NCBI GenBank assembly: GCA_019420305.1
Contig: JAHZHL010000034.1
Location: forward strand, 56,112 to 120,111
Origin: Bacillota bacterium
GTDB lineage: Bacteria; Bacillota; Clostridia; Peptostreptococcales; Anaerovoracaceae
Direction of reading: 5' to 3'
Length of the DNA: 64,000 nucleotides
In this document: piece after piece, positions 1 through 7,794 of the stretch
How positions within the stretch are numbered: position 1 is the first letter of the stretch
Layout: each line of letters begins with the position of its first letter
Translations under genes and position numbers: made by a program
The notes under the pieces: model-generated
Told to the model about the DNA's origin: nothing
The model's input: the letters and a program-made list of their open reading frames with translations, nothing else
The model's database searches: none

Positions 1-77
1 GTAAGCCCGTGCCGAATATGAAAATCCTCCTTGTTATATTGTTTCAGCAGAGTAAGTGCATCTTCTCTTGTAATCAT
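1..77 (-). CDS. HD-domain hydrolase, N-terminal fragment (runs off the window)
   Basis: Twenty-five codons are visible before the window edge, beginning MITREDALTLLKQYN and continuing to FHIRHGL. The start ATG (75-77) follows a good GGAGGT ribosome binding site at about 85-90. The pattern 'REDAL.L...YN....HIRH' is the usual opening of small HD-domain phosphohydrolases of Clostridia, in which the FHI.H stretch leads into the first metal-binding histidine. It begins 13 bp after the transporter stop on the same strand, so the two are probably co-transcribed. The catalytic HD pair lies outside the window, so the family call is tentative. Confidence 0.55.
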   Translation of the reverse strand, partial: MITREDALTLLKQYNKEDFHIRHGL

Positions 78-90
78 AAAGCGTACCTCC

Positions 91-1005
91 TTATTTTGAG
101 TCTTCTGCGGCTTCCCGTTCTGTTTTAGACGGCAGCTGCGCGATAATAATGGCCGCGAACATGAGAACGCATCCTGCGAGCTCTCTGGGAGCAAGCTGCT
201 CATGCAGGATAATCGCGCCCGCGATGGCGGCGAAGACCGATTCCAGGCTCAGCAGCAGGGACGCTACAGTCGGATCGGTATGTTTCTGAGCAAGAATCTG
301 CAGCGTATAAGCGACGCCGCAGGAAAGAACTCCGGCATATAAAATCGGAATCCAACAGTCCAGAATCGCGGACCAGACCGGCGTTTCCGCCAGAAACATA
401 GGAAAGAGGGAAAGAATCCCGCAGACAAAGAACTGGATGCAGGATAATGCTACGCCATCAGTTCTTGGTGCGAAATAATCGATCACCAGAATGTGGATAG
501 AAAAGGCAAAGGCGCAAAGCAGCACCAGCAGATCGCCCCGACCCAGGGAAAGGCCATCCGTCATACACAGCAGATACAGACCGGCGACAGCAAGTATGAC
601 GCATAGCCAGACAATGGGCTTTACTTTTTTTCGGATAAAAACTCCAAGAATCGGAACCAGTACGATATAAAGAGCCGTGATAAATCCGGCTTTGCCGGCG
701 GTGGTATATACCATGCCGATTTGCTGCAGAGAACTGGCCGCAAACAGGACAATTCCGCATAGGATACCGCCCAGCAGCAGTGTTTTCTTCCCTGCCTTTT
801 TTTCAGCTTCCGTCAGTTCCGCATTTTTCTCTTTGGAAAAGAGAAAAATGACAGGAATTAAAACCAGCCCGCCAATTAAAGAACGAATTCCGTTAAAGGT
901 GAAAGGACCGATATATTCCATGCCAGCGCGCTGCGCGACGAAGGATGATCCCCAGATTAACGCTGTCAAAAGCAGCATCAGATTACCTTGCAGTTTTTTG
1001 CCCAT
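91..1005 (-). CDS. DMT-superfamily permease (EamA family transporter)
   Basis: A 304-residue hydrophobic protein with about ten predicted membrane segments in two EamA halves. The first half carries the family signature LLLTALIWGSSFVAQRAG near the N-terminus, and the second half starts near residue 150 with the matching ALLCAFAFSIHILVIDYFA pattern. The C-terminal half contains the typical SLLLSLESVFAAIAGAIIL stretch followed by a short charged tail. Members export amino acids, purines, sugars or drugs by proton exchange; the substrate cannot be read from the sequence. The start ATG (1003-1005) has AAGAGGA upstream. The gene probably forms an operon with the HD-domain gene downstream. Confidence 0.85.
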   Translation of the reverse strand: MGKKLQGNLMLLLTALIWGSSFVAQRAGMEYIGPFTFNGIRSLIGGLVLIPVIFLFSKEKNAELTEAEKKAGKKTLLLGGILCGIVLFAASSLQQIGMVYTTAGKAGFITALYIVLVPILGVFIRKKVKPIVWLCVILAVAGLYLLCMTDGLSLGRGDLLVLLCAFAFSIHILVIDYFAPRTDGVALSCIQFFVCGILSLFPMFLAETPVWSAILDCWIPILYAGVLSCGVAYTLQILAQKHTDPTVASLLLSLESVFAAIAGAIILHEQLAPRELAGCVLMFAAIIIAQLPSKTEREAAEDSK

Positions 1006-1190
1006 AAAACCGTCCTCTTTCCACTAAAGCTGTATTTATTCTACCGAGTTTCACGGAAAGTTGCAAGAGGGAGAGGCGGATTGCATAGTGGATCAAATCG
1101 GGCATTCTCATATTTGGAATCTGTACTTCCATTCTTCGCTATGTTACAATGATCTCGTATGTGAAAATATTTTGAAAATGATGGGAACGG

Positions 1191-2315
1191 ATGAATAAAA
1201 TGACAGTACAGGAATTACAGGAACGGATTTTTCAGATAAAACCGTTGGATGAAAAAGCGATGGAAGAGGCAAAAGTCCGGCAGGATGCTCTGGCAAAACC
1301 GCCGGGGAGCCTGGGGCTTTTAGAGGATATTTCCATACAGATGGCTGGAATCACCGGTTCGGTGAAAAATGAGATCAAAAAGCACTGTGTAGTGGTGATG
1401 TGCGCGGATAACGGCGTAGTGGAGGAAAATATCGCCTCCGCTCCTCAGAGCGTTACCTTGGCTCAGACCATCAACTTTACCAGAAGACTGACTGGAGTCG
1501 GAGCTTTGGCAGAGAGCTTTGACAGCGACCTTCTGATCGTAGACGTGGGGATCAACGGTAAGGTGCCGGAAGGGCTTTACACAAAGGAACCTTTCTCCGA
1601 TACACATAAAATTGTAAACCGCAGAATCGCGGACGGAACGAAGAACCTGGCAAAGGAAGATGCCATGAGCCGGGAGCAGGCTCTCAGAGCGATTGAAATC
1701 GGCCTTGAAATGGCAGAGGCGGTAAAGGCAGGCGGATACAGCGTGTTCGGGATCGGTGAGATGGGAATTGGAAACACCACCACAAGCGCGGCCATTTTAT
1801 CCGCTGTTACCGGTCAGCCCGCCGCGAAAACGGTAGGAAAAGGCGGAGGTGTCGTGGACAGCAGCTTTGCCCGCAAAAAAGAAATTGTAGACAAAGCATT
1901 AGAAAAATGCGGCGGAAAGGATATTCTGACAATTCTTTCCCAGGTGGGAGGTTTTGATATCGCGGCTATGGCGGGAGCCTTTATCGGAGCGGCGATTCAC
2001 AGAATTCCGGTTGTGATCGACGGGTACATATCCGCGGTGGCGGCGCTGACAGCGGCAGAGCTTGCGCCGGCCTGCAAAAGTTATATGTTCGCGTCCCATA
2101 AGTCTTACGAACAGGGATACAATCTGGCGATTGAGGCTCTGGGGCTGACGCCGTATCTGCATATGAAAATGCGCCTGGGAGAAGGCAGCGGATGTCCTCT
2201 GGCCTTTAAAATTATGGAAGGAGCCTGCGGCGTGATGAACCGTATGGCAACCTTCGCGGAGGCGGAGATTAATGACGATTATCTGGAAGAAATCCGTAAA
2301 GGAGATTGTTTTTAA
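1191..2315 (+). CDS. cobT: Nicotinate-nucleotide--dimethylbenzimidazole phosphoribosyltransferase
   Basis: A 374-residue cytoplasmic enzyme that activates the cobalamin lower-ligand base (dimethylbenzimidazole or another base) to its alpha-ribotide using nicotinate mononucleotide. Family stretches visible are AKPPGSLGLLEDIS near residue 35, the glycine-rich GIGEMGIGNTTTSAA near 190 and MRLGEGSGCPLAF near 327, where the Glu (about residue 331) is the family's catalytic base. Length is normal. The ATG at 1191 has only a weak GGGAACGG upstream; an alternative ATG lies at 1200. It is first of a tight cobT-cobU-cobS run, with cobU starting on its stop codon. No cobalamin riboswitch was recognised upstream. 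Confidence 0.95.
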   Translation: MNKMTVQELQERIFQIKPLDEKAMEEAKVRQDALAKPPGSLGLLEDISIQMAGITGSVKNEIKKHCVVVMCADNGVVEENIASAPQSVTLAQTINFTRRLTGVGALAESFDSDLLIVDVGINGKVPEGLYTKEPFSDTHKIVNRRIADGTKNLAKEDAMSREQALRAIEIGLEMAEAVKAGGYSVFGIGEMGIGNTTTSAAILSAVTGQPAAKTVGKGGGVVDSSFARKKEIVDKALEKCGGKDILTILSQVGGFDIAAMAGAFIGAAIHRIPVVIDGYISAVAALTAAELAPACKSYMFASHKSYEQGYNLAIEALGLTPYLHMKMRLGEGSGCPLAFKIMEGACGVMNRMATFAEAEINDDYLEEIRKGDCF

Positions 2316-2845
2316 TGAACCTGTTTATCAGCGGCGGCTGCAAAAACGGCAAATCTTTTTTTGCTCAGGAGGAAGCGAAAAAACAGGCAGAGGAAAAGGG
2401 CGTGCCTCTGTATTATCTGGCGACCATGATCCCTGCGGATGACGAGGACAGAGCCAGGATAAAGAGGCATCTGGCCGAGCGGGATGGCTGGGGGTTTACA
2501 ACCATTGAACAGGGGCGGAATATCTGCGGCGCGTTGGAAAAGGGAGAGCCGGAGGGCGTTTTTCTATTGGACAGTGTGACGGCCCTCTTGTCAAATGAGA
2601 TGTTTCTCCCTTCCGGAGAGGCAGATCTGGAAGCTCCGGCAAGAGTTTGTGAAGAACTCAGGACCTTTGCCCGGCGGACAGGGAGTACGGTGTTCGTATC
2701 GGACTTTATCTATTCGGACGCGCTGCGGTACGATTCTCTGACCGAAGCGTATCGAAAGGGCCTTGCCTTGTGTGACAGAGCGCTGGCCCAGGTATGCGAT
2801 CAGGTGGTGGAAGTATGTTATGGAAACCGGTACTTTTTTAAGTAG
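2315..2845 (+). CDS. cobU: Adenosylcobinamide kinase / adenosylcobinamide-phosphate guanylyltransferase
   Basis: A 176-residue bifunctional enzyme that phosphorylates adenosylcobinamide and then transfers GMP to give AdoCbi-GDP, the substrate of CobS. The N-terminal P-loop reads SGGCKNGKSFFAQ, matching the CobU GG-x-[RK]-x-GKS form. The middle holds YYLATM and RIKRHLAERDGWG (the CobU R..H...R..W pattern, including the guanylylated His), followed by a DSVTALLSNEMF strand. I use the ATG at 2315, which overlaps the cobT stop as TAATG and has GGAG 10 bp upstream, rather than an in-frame TTG at 2306. Translational coupling with cobT is likely. Confidence 0.93.
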   Translation: MNLFISGGCKNGKSFFAQEEAKKQAEEKGVPLYYLATMIPADDEDRARIKRHLAERDGWGFTTIEQGRNICGALEKGEPEGVFLLDSVTALLSNEMFLPSGEADLEAPARVCEELRTFARRTGSTVFVSDFIYSDALRYDSLTEAYRKGLALCDRALAQVCDQVVEVCYGNRYFFK

Positions 2846-2857
2846 AAGGGGGCGGAA

Positions 2858-3661
2858 ATGAAAACAGTAACAGGTTTTTTTATGGCATGGGGAAATTTCT
2901 GCGCGATTCCGTGCCCCTGCAAAAAATGGGATGAAAAAGCGAGAACTCATATGCTCGTAATGTTTCCGATTATCGGTCTGATGATGGGACTTTTATGGAG
3001 CGCGTTGTTTTGGGCAGTGCTTTTTTTAGAACTGCCGGTTCCGGTATCCGCGGCGCTGCTGACGGCGTATCCGTTTGTTGTGAGCGGATTTATTCATCTT
3101 GATGGGTTTATGGACTGTAATGACGCCATTTTATCCAGAAGGCCTCTGGAGGAAAGGCAGCGTATTCTGAAGGATTCCCGGGTGGGCGCCTTCGCGGTTA
3201 TCACAGTCGTACTTCTTTTTATGATGGTATTTTCCGGAATGTGGGCAATCGTGGAAGAGGGCGCTTTGTGGATTTCCTGGTGCCTGATGGGAATTCCGGT
3301 CTTTTCCAGGGCAATGTCGGCAGATTCGGTCATGGGGCGCAGGCCCCTTTCCACCAGTCAGTATGAGCTGTCTTTTCATCCGCAAAAAAACAGGGGATTT
3401 CGGATTTGTAACGGCGCCATATGGCTGTTGGCAGCATTGCTTCTTGTGATCGTCGGCGCTTTCGCGGCCTCCCGGGCGGGCGAAGCAGGTGCGGCGGTAT
3501 TTATGAAATCCGCGCTGGTTATGATCGGAGCGCAATTTGCGGCATCGCTTTTAAGCGGTATTTACGCGAGAAAACAGTTAGGAGGAATGAGTGGTGATAT
3601 TGCCGGATTTATGCTGGTGTGGAGCGAACTTGCGGCAGTACTCGCCCTTGCGGTAATATAG
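2858..3661 (+). CDS. cobS: Adenosylcobinamide-GDP ribazoletransferase (cobalamin synthase)
   Basis: A 267-residue integral membrane enzyme that joins AdoCbi-GDP to the alpha-ribotide made by CobT, closing the nucleotide loop. The diagnostic CobS motif SGFIHLDGFMDCNDAI lies near residues 73-88, followed by RRPLEERQRILKDSRVGAFAV. Several membrane segments are evident, including MLVMFPIIGLMMGLLWSALF and AVITVVLLFMMVFSGMWAIV. The start ATG has GGGGGCGGA just upstream, 12 bp after cobU. Length and motif order are typical. Confidence 0.95.
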   Translation: MKTVTGFFMAWGNFCAIPCPCKKWDEKARTHMLVMFPIIGLMMGLLWSALFWAVLFLELPVPVSAALLTAYPFVVSGFIHLDGFMDCNDAILSRRPLEERQRILKDSRVGAFAVITVVLLFMMVFSGMWAIVEEGALWISWCLMGIPVFSRAMSADSVMGRRPLSTSQYELSFHPQKNRGFRICNGAIWLLAALLLVIVGAFAASRAGEAGAAVFMKSALVMIGAQFAASLLSGIYARKQLGGMSGDIAGFMLVWSELAAVLALAVI

Positions 3662-3663
3662 AT

Positions 3664-4038
3664 ATGAATTTGATTATTGGAGGCGCATACCAGGGAAAAC
3701 TGGAATATGCGGAGAAAGTCTTTGGAAAACAGGAAGTCTTTACTTGTAGTCCGGAGCGGGCAGAGCTGGATTTTTCAAAACCCGTTCTGTATCATCTGGA
3801 AGATTTTGTACTGGCCTGTATCAGAGAAGGAATAGAGGCTCGGGAGTACCTGCGGCAGCACAGGGCGGAACTTGAGGGTAAAGTGATCATCTGTACGGAT
3901 CTCTCGCAGGGGATCGTTCCTGTGGAAACGCAGATGCGGGCTCTGCGGGAAATGACAGGAAGAGCCATGGTATATCTCGCGAAAGAGGCGGATACTGTGA
4001 CAAGAGTTTTTTGCGGATTAGGGCAGAAATTAAAGTAA
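3664..4038 (+). CDS. Short CobU-like P-loop protein (second cobinamide kinase-type ORF)
   Basis: A 124-residue protein starting at ATG 3664, two bases after the cobS stop; a longer in-frame reading from 3619 lies inside cobS and is not used. The N-terminus MNLIIGGAYQGKLEYAEKVF keeps a Walker-A-like GGxxxGK, with Leu where CobU has Ser. The C-terminus (IVPVETQMRALREMTGRAMVYLAKEADTVTRVFCGLGQKLK) follows the CobU end pattern 'VP....R..RE..GR..Q.LA..AD.V..V..G....LK'. The central R..H...R..W stretch of CobU, including the guanylylated His, is missing. Such short CobU-like ORFs occur in clostridial cobalamin clusters, but their activity is unknown to me. It may be a kinase-only or regulatory paralogue. 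Confidence 0.7.
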   Translation: MNLIIGGAYQGKLEYAEKVFGKQEVFTCSPERAELDFSKPVLYHLEDFVLACIREGIEAREYLRQHRAELEGKVIICTDLSQGIVPVETQMRALREMTGRAMVYLAKEADTVTRVFCGLGQKLK

Positions 4039-4048
4039 GGTAGGAGAA

Positions 4049-4669
4049 ATGAAATCGCAGATACATTTAATCAGACACGGAATTACGGAGGGAAATCAGC
4101 GGCGGCTCTACTACGGGGCGGCCGATATTCCTCTCGCAAAAGAAGGAGAGCGGATGCTGAAGGAACTGGTCGCGGAGCATATTTATCCCGAGGCAGAGGG
4201 CAGTGATTTTTATACAACGGGGTTGATCCGCACAGAACAGACGCTGACTCTGATTTACGGAGAGAAAGAACATAGCGTCATTGAGGAACTGCGGGAAATG
4301 AATTTCGGACAGTTTGAGATGAAAAGCTATCAGGAGCTGAAAGAAGTTCCCGCCTATATCGAATGGGCCGGAGATAAAACCGGGACTCTCGCCAGCCCGG
4401 ACGGGGAGAGTATCGTTGAATTTCGGAAACGAATTGAAAATGGATTCGACATTCTCATGGGCAGACATCGGCTGAAAGAATTGTCTGTGCGGCACAGTGG
4501 AAAGGACGCGTTTTCTACGGTAGTCTGCCATGGAGGAACCATCGCTTCGATTATGGAATTTTATTTCCCGGGAAAGCGAGAGCATTTTTACAAATGGATT
4601 CCGGATCCGGGTCATGGGTTTACGCTGGATGTGAAAGCAGGCGATGTACTCAATTATGGAGAATTTTAG
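4049..4669 (+). CDS. Histidine phosphatase family protein (CobC-like alpha-ribazole phosphatase)
   Basis: A 206-residue phosphoglycerate-mutase-fold phosphatase. The catalytic phospho-histidine motif is LIRHGITEGN at residues 6-15; the second catalytic segment is TTGLIRTEQTL near 53-63, the conserved Glu lies in LREMNFGQFE near 82-91, and the second His is in VVCHGGTIAS. Its place directly behind cobT-U-S argues for dephosphorylation of alpha-ribazole or adenosylcobalamin 5'-phosphate, the last step of lower-ligand assembly, but the fold alone does not prove the substrate. It has GTAGGAGA upstream and lies 10 bp after the preceding gene. Confidence 0.85.
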   Translation: MKSQIHLIRHGITEGNQRRLYYGAADIPLAKEGERMLKELVAEHIYPEAEGSDFYTTGLIRTEQTLTLIYGEKEHSVIEELREMNFGQFEMKSYQELKEVPAYIEWAGDKTGTLASPDGESIVEFRKRIENGFDILMGRHRLKELSVRHSGKDAFSTVVCHGGTIASIMEFYFPGKREHFYKWIPDPGHGFTLDVKAGDVLNYGEF

Positions 4670-4678
4670 GAGGATATT

Positions 4679-5596
4679 ATGAAGATAAGAGAATCTGTTA
4701 CAGAACTGATTGGAAATACGCCGCTTCTGCGGCTGCGCAAAATTGAAAAGCAGTGTGGGGCAAAGGCGGCTCTGATTGCAAAGTTGGAATATTTCAATCC
4801 CGGCGGCAGCGCAAAGGATCGGGTCGGATGGAATATGATCCGGGCGGCGGAAGAAGATGGCCGGCTGAAAACCGGCGGAACGATTATTGAGCCGACCAGT
4901 GGAAATACCGGAGTTGGGATTGCGATGGTTGCTGCGGCAAAAGGATACCGGGCGATCATGACGATGCCGGAAAGCATGAGCGTAGAACGGCGCAATCTGC
5001 TGAAGGCCTACGGCGCGGAGCTGGTTCTTACTGACGCGGCGAAGGGCATGCAGGGCGCGGTGGACAAAGCGGAAGAGCTGGCAAATGAAATTCCGGGAAG
5101 TATTATAGCCGGTCAGTTTGTAAACCCTGCAAACTGGCAGATTCATTATGAAACGACAGGCCCGGAGATCTGGCGGGATACAGACGGCGCTGTGGATATT
5201 TTTGTTTCGGCTGTAGGTACGGGAGGCACGATAACCGGTGTGGGAACCTATTTAAAGGAACAGAATCCGCAGATAAAAGTAGTTGCCGTTGAACCAGAGG
5301 CGTCTCCCCTTTTATCTCAGGGAAAGGCGGGTCCTCATAAAATTCAGGGAATTGGAGCCAATTTCATACCGGAGGTTCTGGATACTTCTGTCTATGATGA
5401 AATTATTGCGGTATCCGATGACGCGGCCTTTGACACCATGAAAGAGTTGGCGGTGACAGAAGGTCTTTTTACAGGGATTTCATCAGGAGCAGCGCTCTAT
5501 GCAGCCCGAGAACTGGTGAAAAGAGAGGAAAATAGAGAAAAAAATGTAGTTGTGCTGCTGCCGGATACGGGAGAAAGGTATCTTAGTCTTTTTTAG
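4679..5596 (+). CDS. cysK: Cysteine synthase A (O-acetylserine sulfhydrylase)
   Basis: A 305-residue PLP enzyme that makes cysteine from O-acetylserine and sulfide. The PLP-lysine motif NPGGSAKDR places the Schiff-base Lys at about residue 46. The substrate loop PTSGNTGVGIA lies near 77-87, the phosphate-binding loop VGTGGTITG near 178-186, and the C-terminal GISSGAA near 265. The start ATG follows GGAGGATATT. It comes 9 bp after the cobalamin phosphatase gene on the same strand and may be read from the same transcript. The product is close to the usual 305-310 residues. Confidence 0.94.
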   Translation: MKIRESVTELIGNTPLLRLRKIEKQCGAKAALIAKLEYFNPGGSAKDRVGWNMIRAAEEDGRLKTGGTIIEPTSGNTGVGIAMVAAAKGYRAIMTMPESMSVERRNLLKAYGAELVLTDAAKGMQGAVDKAEELANEIPGSIIAGQFVNPANWQIHYETTGPEIWRDTDGAVDIFVSAVGTGGTITGVGTYLKEQNPQIKVVAVEPEASPLLSQGKAGPHKIQGIGANFIPEVLDTSVYDEIIAVSDDAAFDTMKELAVTEGLFTGISSGAALYAARELVKREENREKNVVVLLPDTGERYLSLF

Positions 5597-5625
5597 AGAA
5601 AAAGGAAAAAATTTACAAAAATGTT

Positions 5626-5654
5626 TTGCGAAGATACCCTTAAAGTGATAGAAT
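5626..5654 (+). promoter_or_regulatory. Sigma-A type promoter for the coiled-coil ORF
   Basis: TTGCGA (5626-5631), a 17-bp spacer and TAGAAT (5649-5654) form a good vegetative promoter between cysK and the small ORF at 5688. It suggests that ORF is transcribed independently of the cob-cysK run. Confidence 0.55.
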
Positions 5655-5687
5655 GATTCCACAATAAGAGGAAAAGGAGGAATTTTT

Positions 5688-6023
5688 GTGGAACAGAGAG
5701 AATTACTTGAGAGGATTTATGAAGAAGTTCAGGGACTGTCGCAGCGTCAGACTGTAATGGAACAAAGACTGCAAAATATGGAAAATGATCTTCGGGAAGA
5801 AATGCAAGGCATGGAAAAGAAACTCAGGCAAACAAACAGGGTAGCCCCGGAACATGAGGATAGCTACCCTGTTTTTCTTTTAAAAGAGCATTCGATTGTT
5901 CAGGCCCGGATTTCTGTCATCAGAAGTTCCAGCCATTCTTCGGACTCTTCCTCGGTAAGAGGTTTTTTCAAAGGACTGCCGCACTGCGGGCACACATTTT
6001 CTTCTGTTTCAAATTCTGTATAG
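5688..6023 (+). CDS. Small coiled-coil ORF with uncertain 3' end
   Basis: A GTG start at 5688 has a strong AAAAGGAGG site 7 bp upstream and its own promoter. The first 45 or so codons encode a heptad-rich, highly charged helix (ELLERIYEEVQGLSQRQ... to EEMQGMEKKLRQ) that looks like a real coiled coil. The reading frame then runs through a 12-bp Rho-independent hairpin at 5834-5874 and on, antisense, through the zinc-ribbon gene; that Ser-rich tail is unlike natural protein. Most mRNAs should end at the hairpin, without a stop codon in this frame. I infer a small protein gene that lost its stop by a frameshift or deletion; in the +1 frame a TAG occurs at the base of the hairpin. Confidence 0.4.
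   Translation: MEQRELLERIYEEVQGLSQRQTVMEQRLQNMENDLREEMQGMEKKLRQTNRVAPEHEDSYPVFLLKEHSIVQARISVIRSSSHSSDSSSVRGFFKGLPHCGHTFSSVSNSV
5834..5880. terminator. Bidirectional Rho-independent terminator
   Basis: Perfect 12-bp stem AAACAGGGTAGC (5834-5845) / GCTACCCTGTTT (5863-5874), followed on the plus strand by TTCTTT. On the minus strand the stem is followed by a T-rich run (TTTGTTTG), so it can also end the (-) transcript of the zinc-ribbon gene that stops at 5900. Confidence 0.85.
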
Positions 6024-6046
6024 CAGACTGGGCAGTATTTCAGCAT
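5900..6046 (-). CDS. Small zinc-ribbon protein (48 residues)
   Basis: ATG 6046 to TGA 5900 encodes 48 residues beginning MLKYCPVCYTEFETEENVC. Two CxxC pairs (CPVC at 5-8, CPQC at 19-22) in a short beta-hairpin arrangement form a typical zinc ribbon, followed by an acidic helix TEEESEEWLELLMTEIRA. AAGGAGTG lies just upstream. It begins 5 bp after the GH3 gene stop on the same strand, so the two are co-transcribed. Its function is unknown; ribbons of this kind usually mediate protein or nucleic-acid contacts. Confidence 0.75.
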   Translation of the reverse strand: MLKYCPVCYTEFETEENVCPQCGSPLKKPLTEEESEEWLELLMTEIRA

Positions 6047-6051
6047 TGTTA

Positions 6052-7197
6052 TCACTCCTTTTCTTCAAACAGACCCAGCTTTTCTTTCCAGCGAAGGACG
6101 CGGAGAGCCGAATCTGTAATTTGTTTTTCTGAGATTTTGCCGTCGCGGACAGCCTGGACGACAGCAGGGATCTGCTCTGCATATCGGCTGGTACAGAGAA
6201 GATCATTTCCTGCCTGAATGGCAGAGACCGCGATATTTTCCTCTCCGCTGTACCCCTGTACGCCTTCCATTGCCAGATCGTCGGTCAGAATCACACCTTC
6301 AAAGCCTAACTCCTCCCGCAGGATCTGATGCACATTTTCGGAAAGAGAAGCAGGTTTGCTCTCATCCATAGCCGTTACAATATTATGACTGACCAGAACA
6401 CAGGGAGCGCCCGCTTCGATTCCGGCCTCAAAGGGAAGGAAATCCCGGGAAACAAAGTCCTGGTAGCTTCGGGTATCGGTCGCGATTCCGGTATGGGTAT
6501 CCGCGTTTCCTCCATAGCCCGGGAAATGTTTCAAAGCGGATCCGATCTTTTTCCGGTTCATAGTTGAGACAACTTCCCGGATATAGCGGGATGTTCTTTT
6601 TACGTTTTCGCCAAGTGTACGGGGATAAATAAACGCGTTCTGATCCGAAGTAAGATCGCAGACCGGAGCAAGATTTACATTAATTCCCATGGAGAGCAGA
6701 AACTCTGATTTTTCTTCCGCGTCCCGCCGCAGACCTTCGAACCCGCTTTGCGCGTAGACCTCCTGCGGGGAAGCAAACGGCTGCGGACGATAGGCGGAAT
6801 ATTTGCTGATTCGGACTACGCTGCCGCCTTCCTCGTCTACGGCCATGAGCATAGGGACGGATGCCGCTTTCTGGTAAGACGCGAGATCCGAGGTTACCGA
6901 TTCCGGAGTCCGAATTTCAAAAAAATCGGAGAAAAAGAGGTAGCCGCCCAGGCCGTAAGAAGCGATATCTTCCCGGCTGATAGTGCTATTTGAAACACAG
7001 GCAAGAAACATCTGCCCTACCTTTTCCTCCAGTGTCATATTTTCGGCAAGCTCCCGGACATAATCCGGCTTTTCCGGTGCAGCCGTCTCTGAATTTGAAT
7101 TGGAAGATGCGGTTTTTTCTGGTTCGCCCTGCATGAAAAAAAGTCCTGTCCCAAGGAGAACAATAAGAACCGCGGCGATTCCGATCCATTTTTTCAC
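6052..7197 (-). CDS. Glycoside hydrolase family 3 protein (beta-N-acetylhexosaminidase, NagZ-like)
   Basis: A 381-residue exported or membrane-anchored enzyme with an N-terminal hydrophobic segment (residues 4-22), a Ser/Glu-rich linker to about 45 and a GH3 TIM barrel. Visible motifs are MLMAVDEEGGSV near 116-127, KHFPGYGGNADTH at 223-235 and VILTDDLAM at 302-310, which holds the nucleophile Asp. The usual KHFPGHG has Tyr in place of His, but the D-x-H pair (233-235) that supplies the acid/base is kept. Members remove GlcNAc from peptidoglycan fragments during wall recycling. The start is GTG 7197 with AGAAAGGTGGGA upstream. Confidence 0.87.
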   Translation of the reverse strand: MKKWIGIAAVLIVLLGTGLFFMQGEPEKTASSNSNSETAAPEKPDYVRELAENMTLEEKVGQMFLACVSNSTISREDIASYGLGGYLFFSDFFEIRTPESVTSDLASYQKAASVPMLMAVDEEGGSVVRISKYSAYRPQPFASPQEVYAQSGFEGLRRDAEEKSEFLLSMGINVNLAPVCDLTSDQNAFIYPRTLGENVKRTSRYIREVVSTMNRKKIGSALKHFPGYGGNADTHTGIATDTRSYQDFVSRDFLPFEAGIEAGAPCVLVSHNIVTAMDESKPASLSENVHQILREELGFEGVILTDDLAMEGVQGYSGEENIAVSAIQAGNDLLCTSRYAEQIPAVVQAVRDGKISEKQITDSALRVLRWKEKLGLFEEKE

Positions 7198-7243
7198 TCT
7201 GTATTCCCACCTTTCTTAATCAGATCCATTTTATCACAACTGA

Positions 7244-7783
7244 TCATGTTAGAACAGGTCTGAGTTTTCGAACCAGGATACAGGCCGCGATAATCTTAAG
7301 CGCGTCCCCCGGAAGAAACGGAAAAACACAGGCCGCGAGGGCAGGAATCAAAGCGGAGGCGGAAGACGCCATAAACCATGCGGTCCCCAGCAGATAACAG
7401 GAAAAAAGCCCGGCAGTCATGCTGAGTGCCAGCGCGGAAAACCGATCCGGATTTTTGCGGTGATCCAGTATCCAGCCGGTAAGAAAGGCCGCCACCGCAT
7501 AACCGACGATATAGCCGCCGGTCGGCCCGGCGAGAATCCCAAACCCGCCGGTAAAGTTATGAAAGACCGGAACGCCGACAGCTCCCAGAAGTAAGTACAC
7601 CATCTGACTGATCGTTCCGTATCTCCAGCCTAAAAGCCCGCCCGCGAGAAAGACCGAAAGGGTGGCCAGATTCACGGGAACAGGTGTAAAGGGGAGAGGT
7701 ATGGAAATAAAGGAGCAGACGGCGGTCAGCGCCGCGAACAGAGCGCTGATCAAAAGCCGTGCTGTTTTCGAATATCTGCGCAT
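7244..7783 (-). CDS. bioY: Biotin transporter BioY (ECF S component)
   Basis: A 179-residue membrane protein with about six hydrophobic segments. It carries the BioY signatures IPLPFTPVPVNLATLSVFLAG near residues 28-48 and the glycine-rich GPTGGYIVGY near 87-96. BioY captures biotin and works alone or with the EcfA/EcfT module, which is not in this window. ATG 7783 has AGGAGGCT upstream. It begins 11 bp after birA on the same strand, so birA-bioY is an operon and biotin uptake is placed under the regulator that uses biotin. Confidence 0.93.
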   Translation of the reverse strand: MRRYSKTARLLISALFAALTAVCSFISIPLPFTPVPVNLATLSVFLAGGLLGWRYGTISQMVYLLLGAVGVPVFHNFTGGFGILAGPTGGYIVGYAVAAFLTGWILDHRKNPDRFSALALSMTAGLFSCYLLGTAWFMASSASALIPALAACVFPFLPGDALKIIAACILVRKLRPVLT

Positions 7784-7794
7784 GAAAGCCTCCT

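Noticed and set aside
1006..1190. Possible cobalamin riboswitch ahead of cobT
   Set aside because: The region is only about 185 bp and I could not find the conserved B12-box or core elements; nothing beyond a weak TACAAT was seen.
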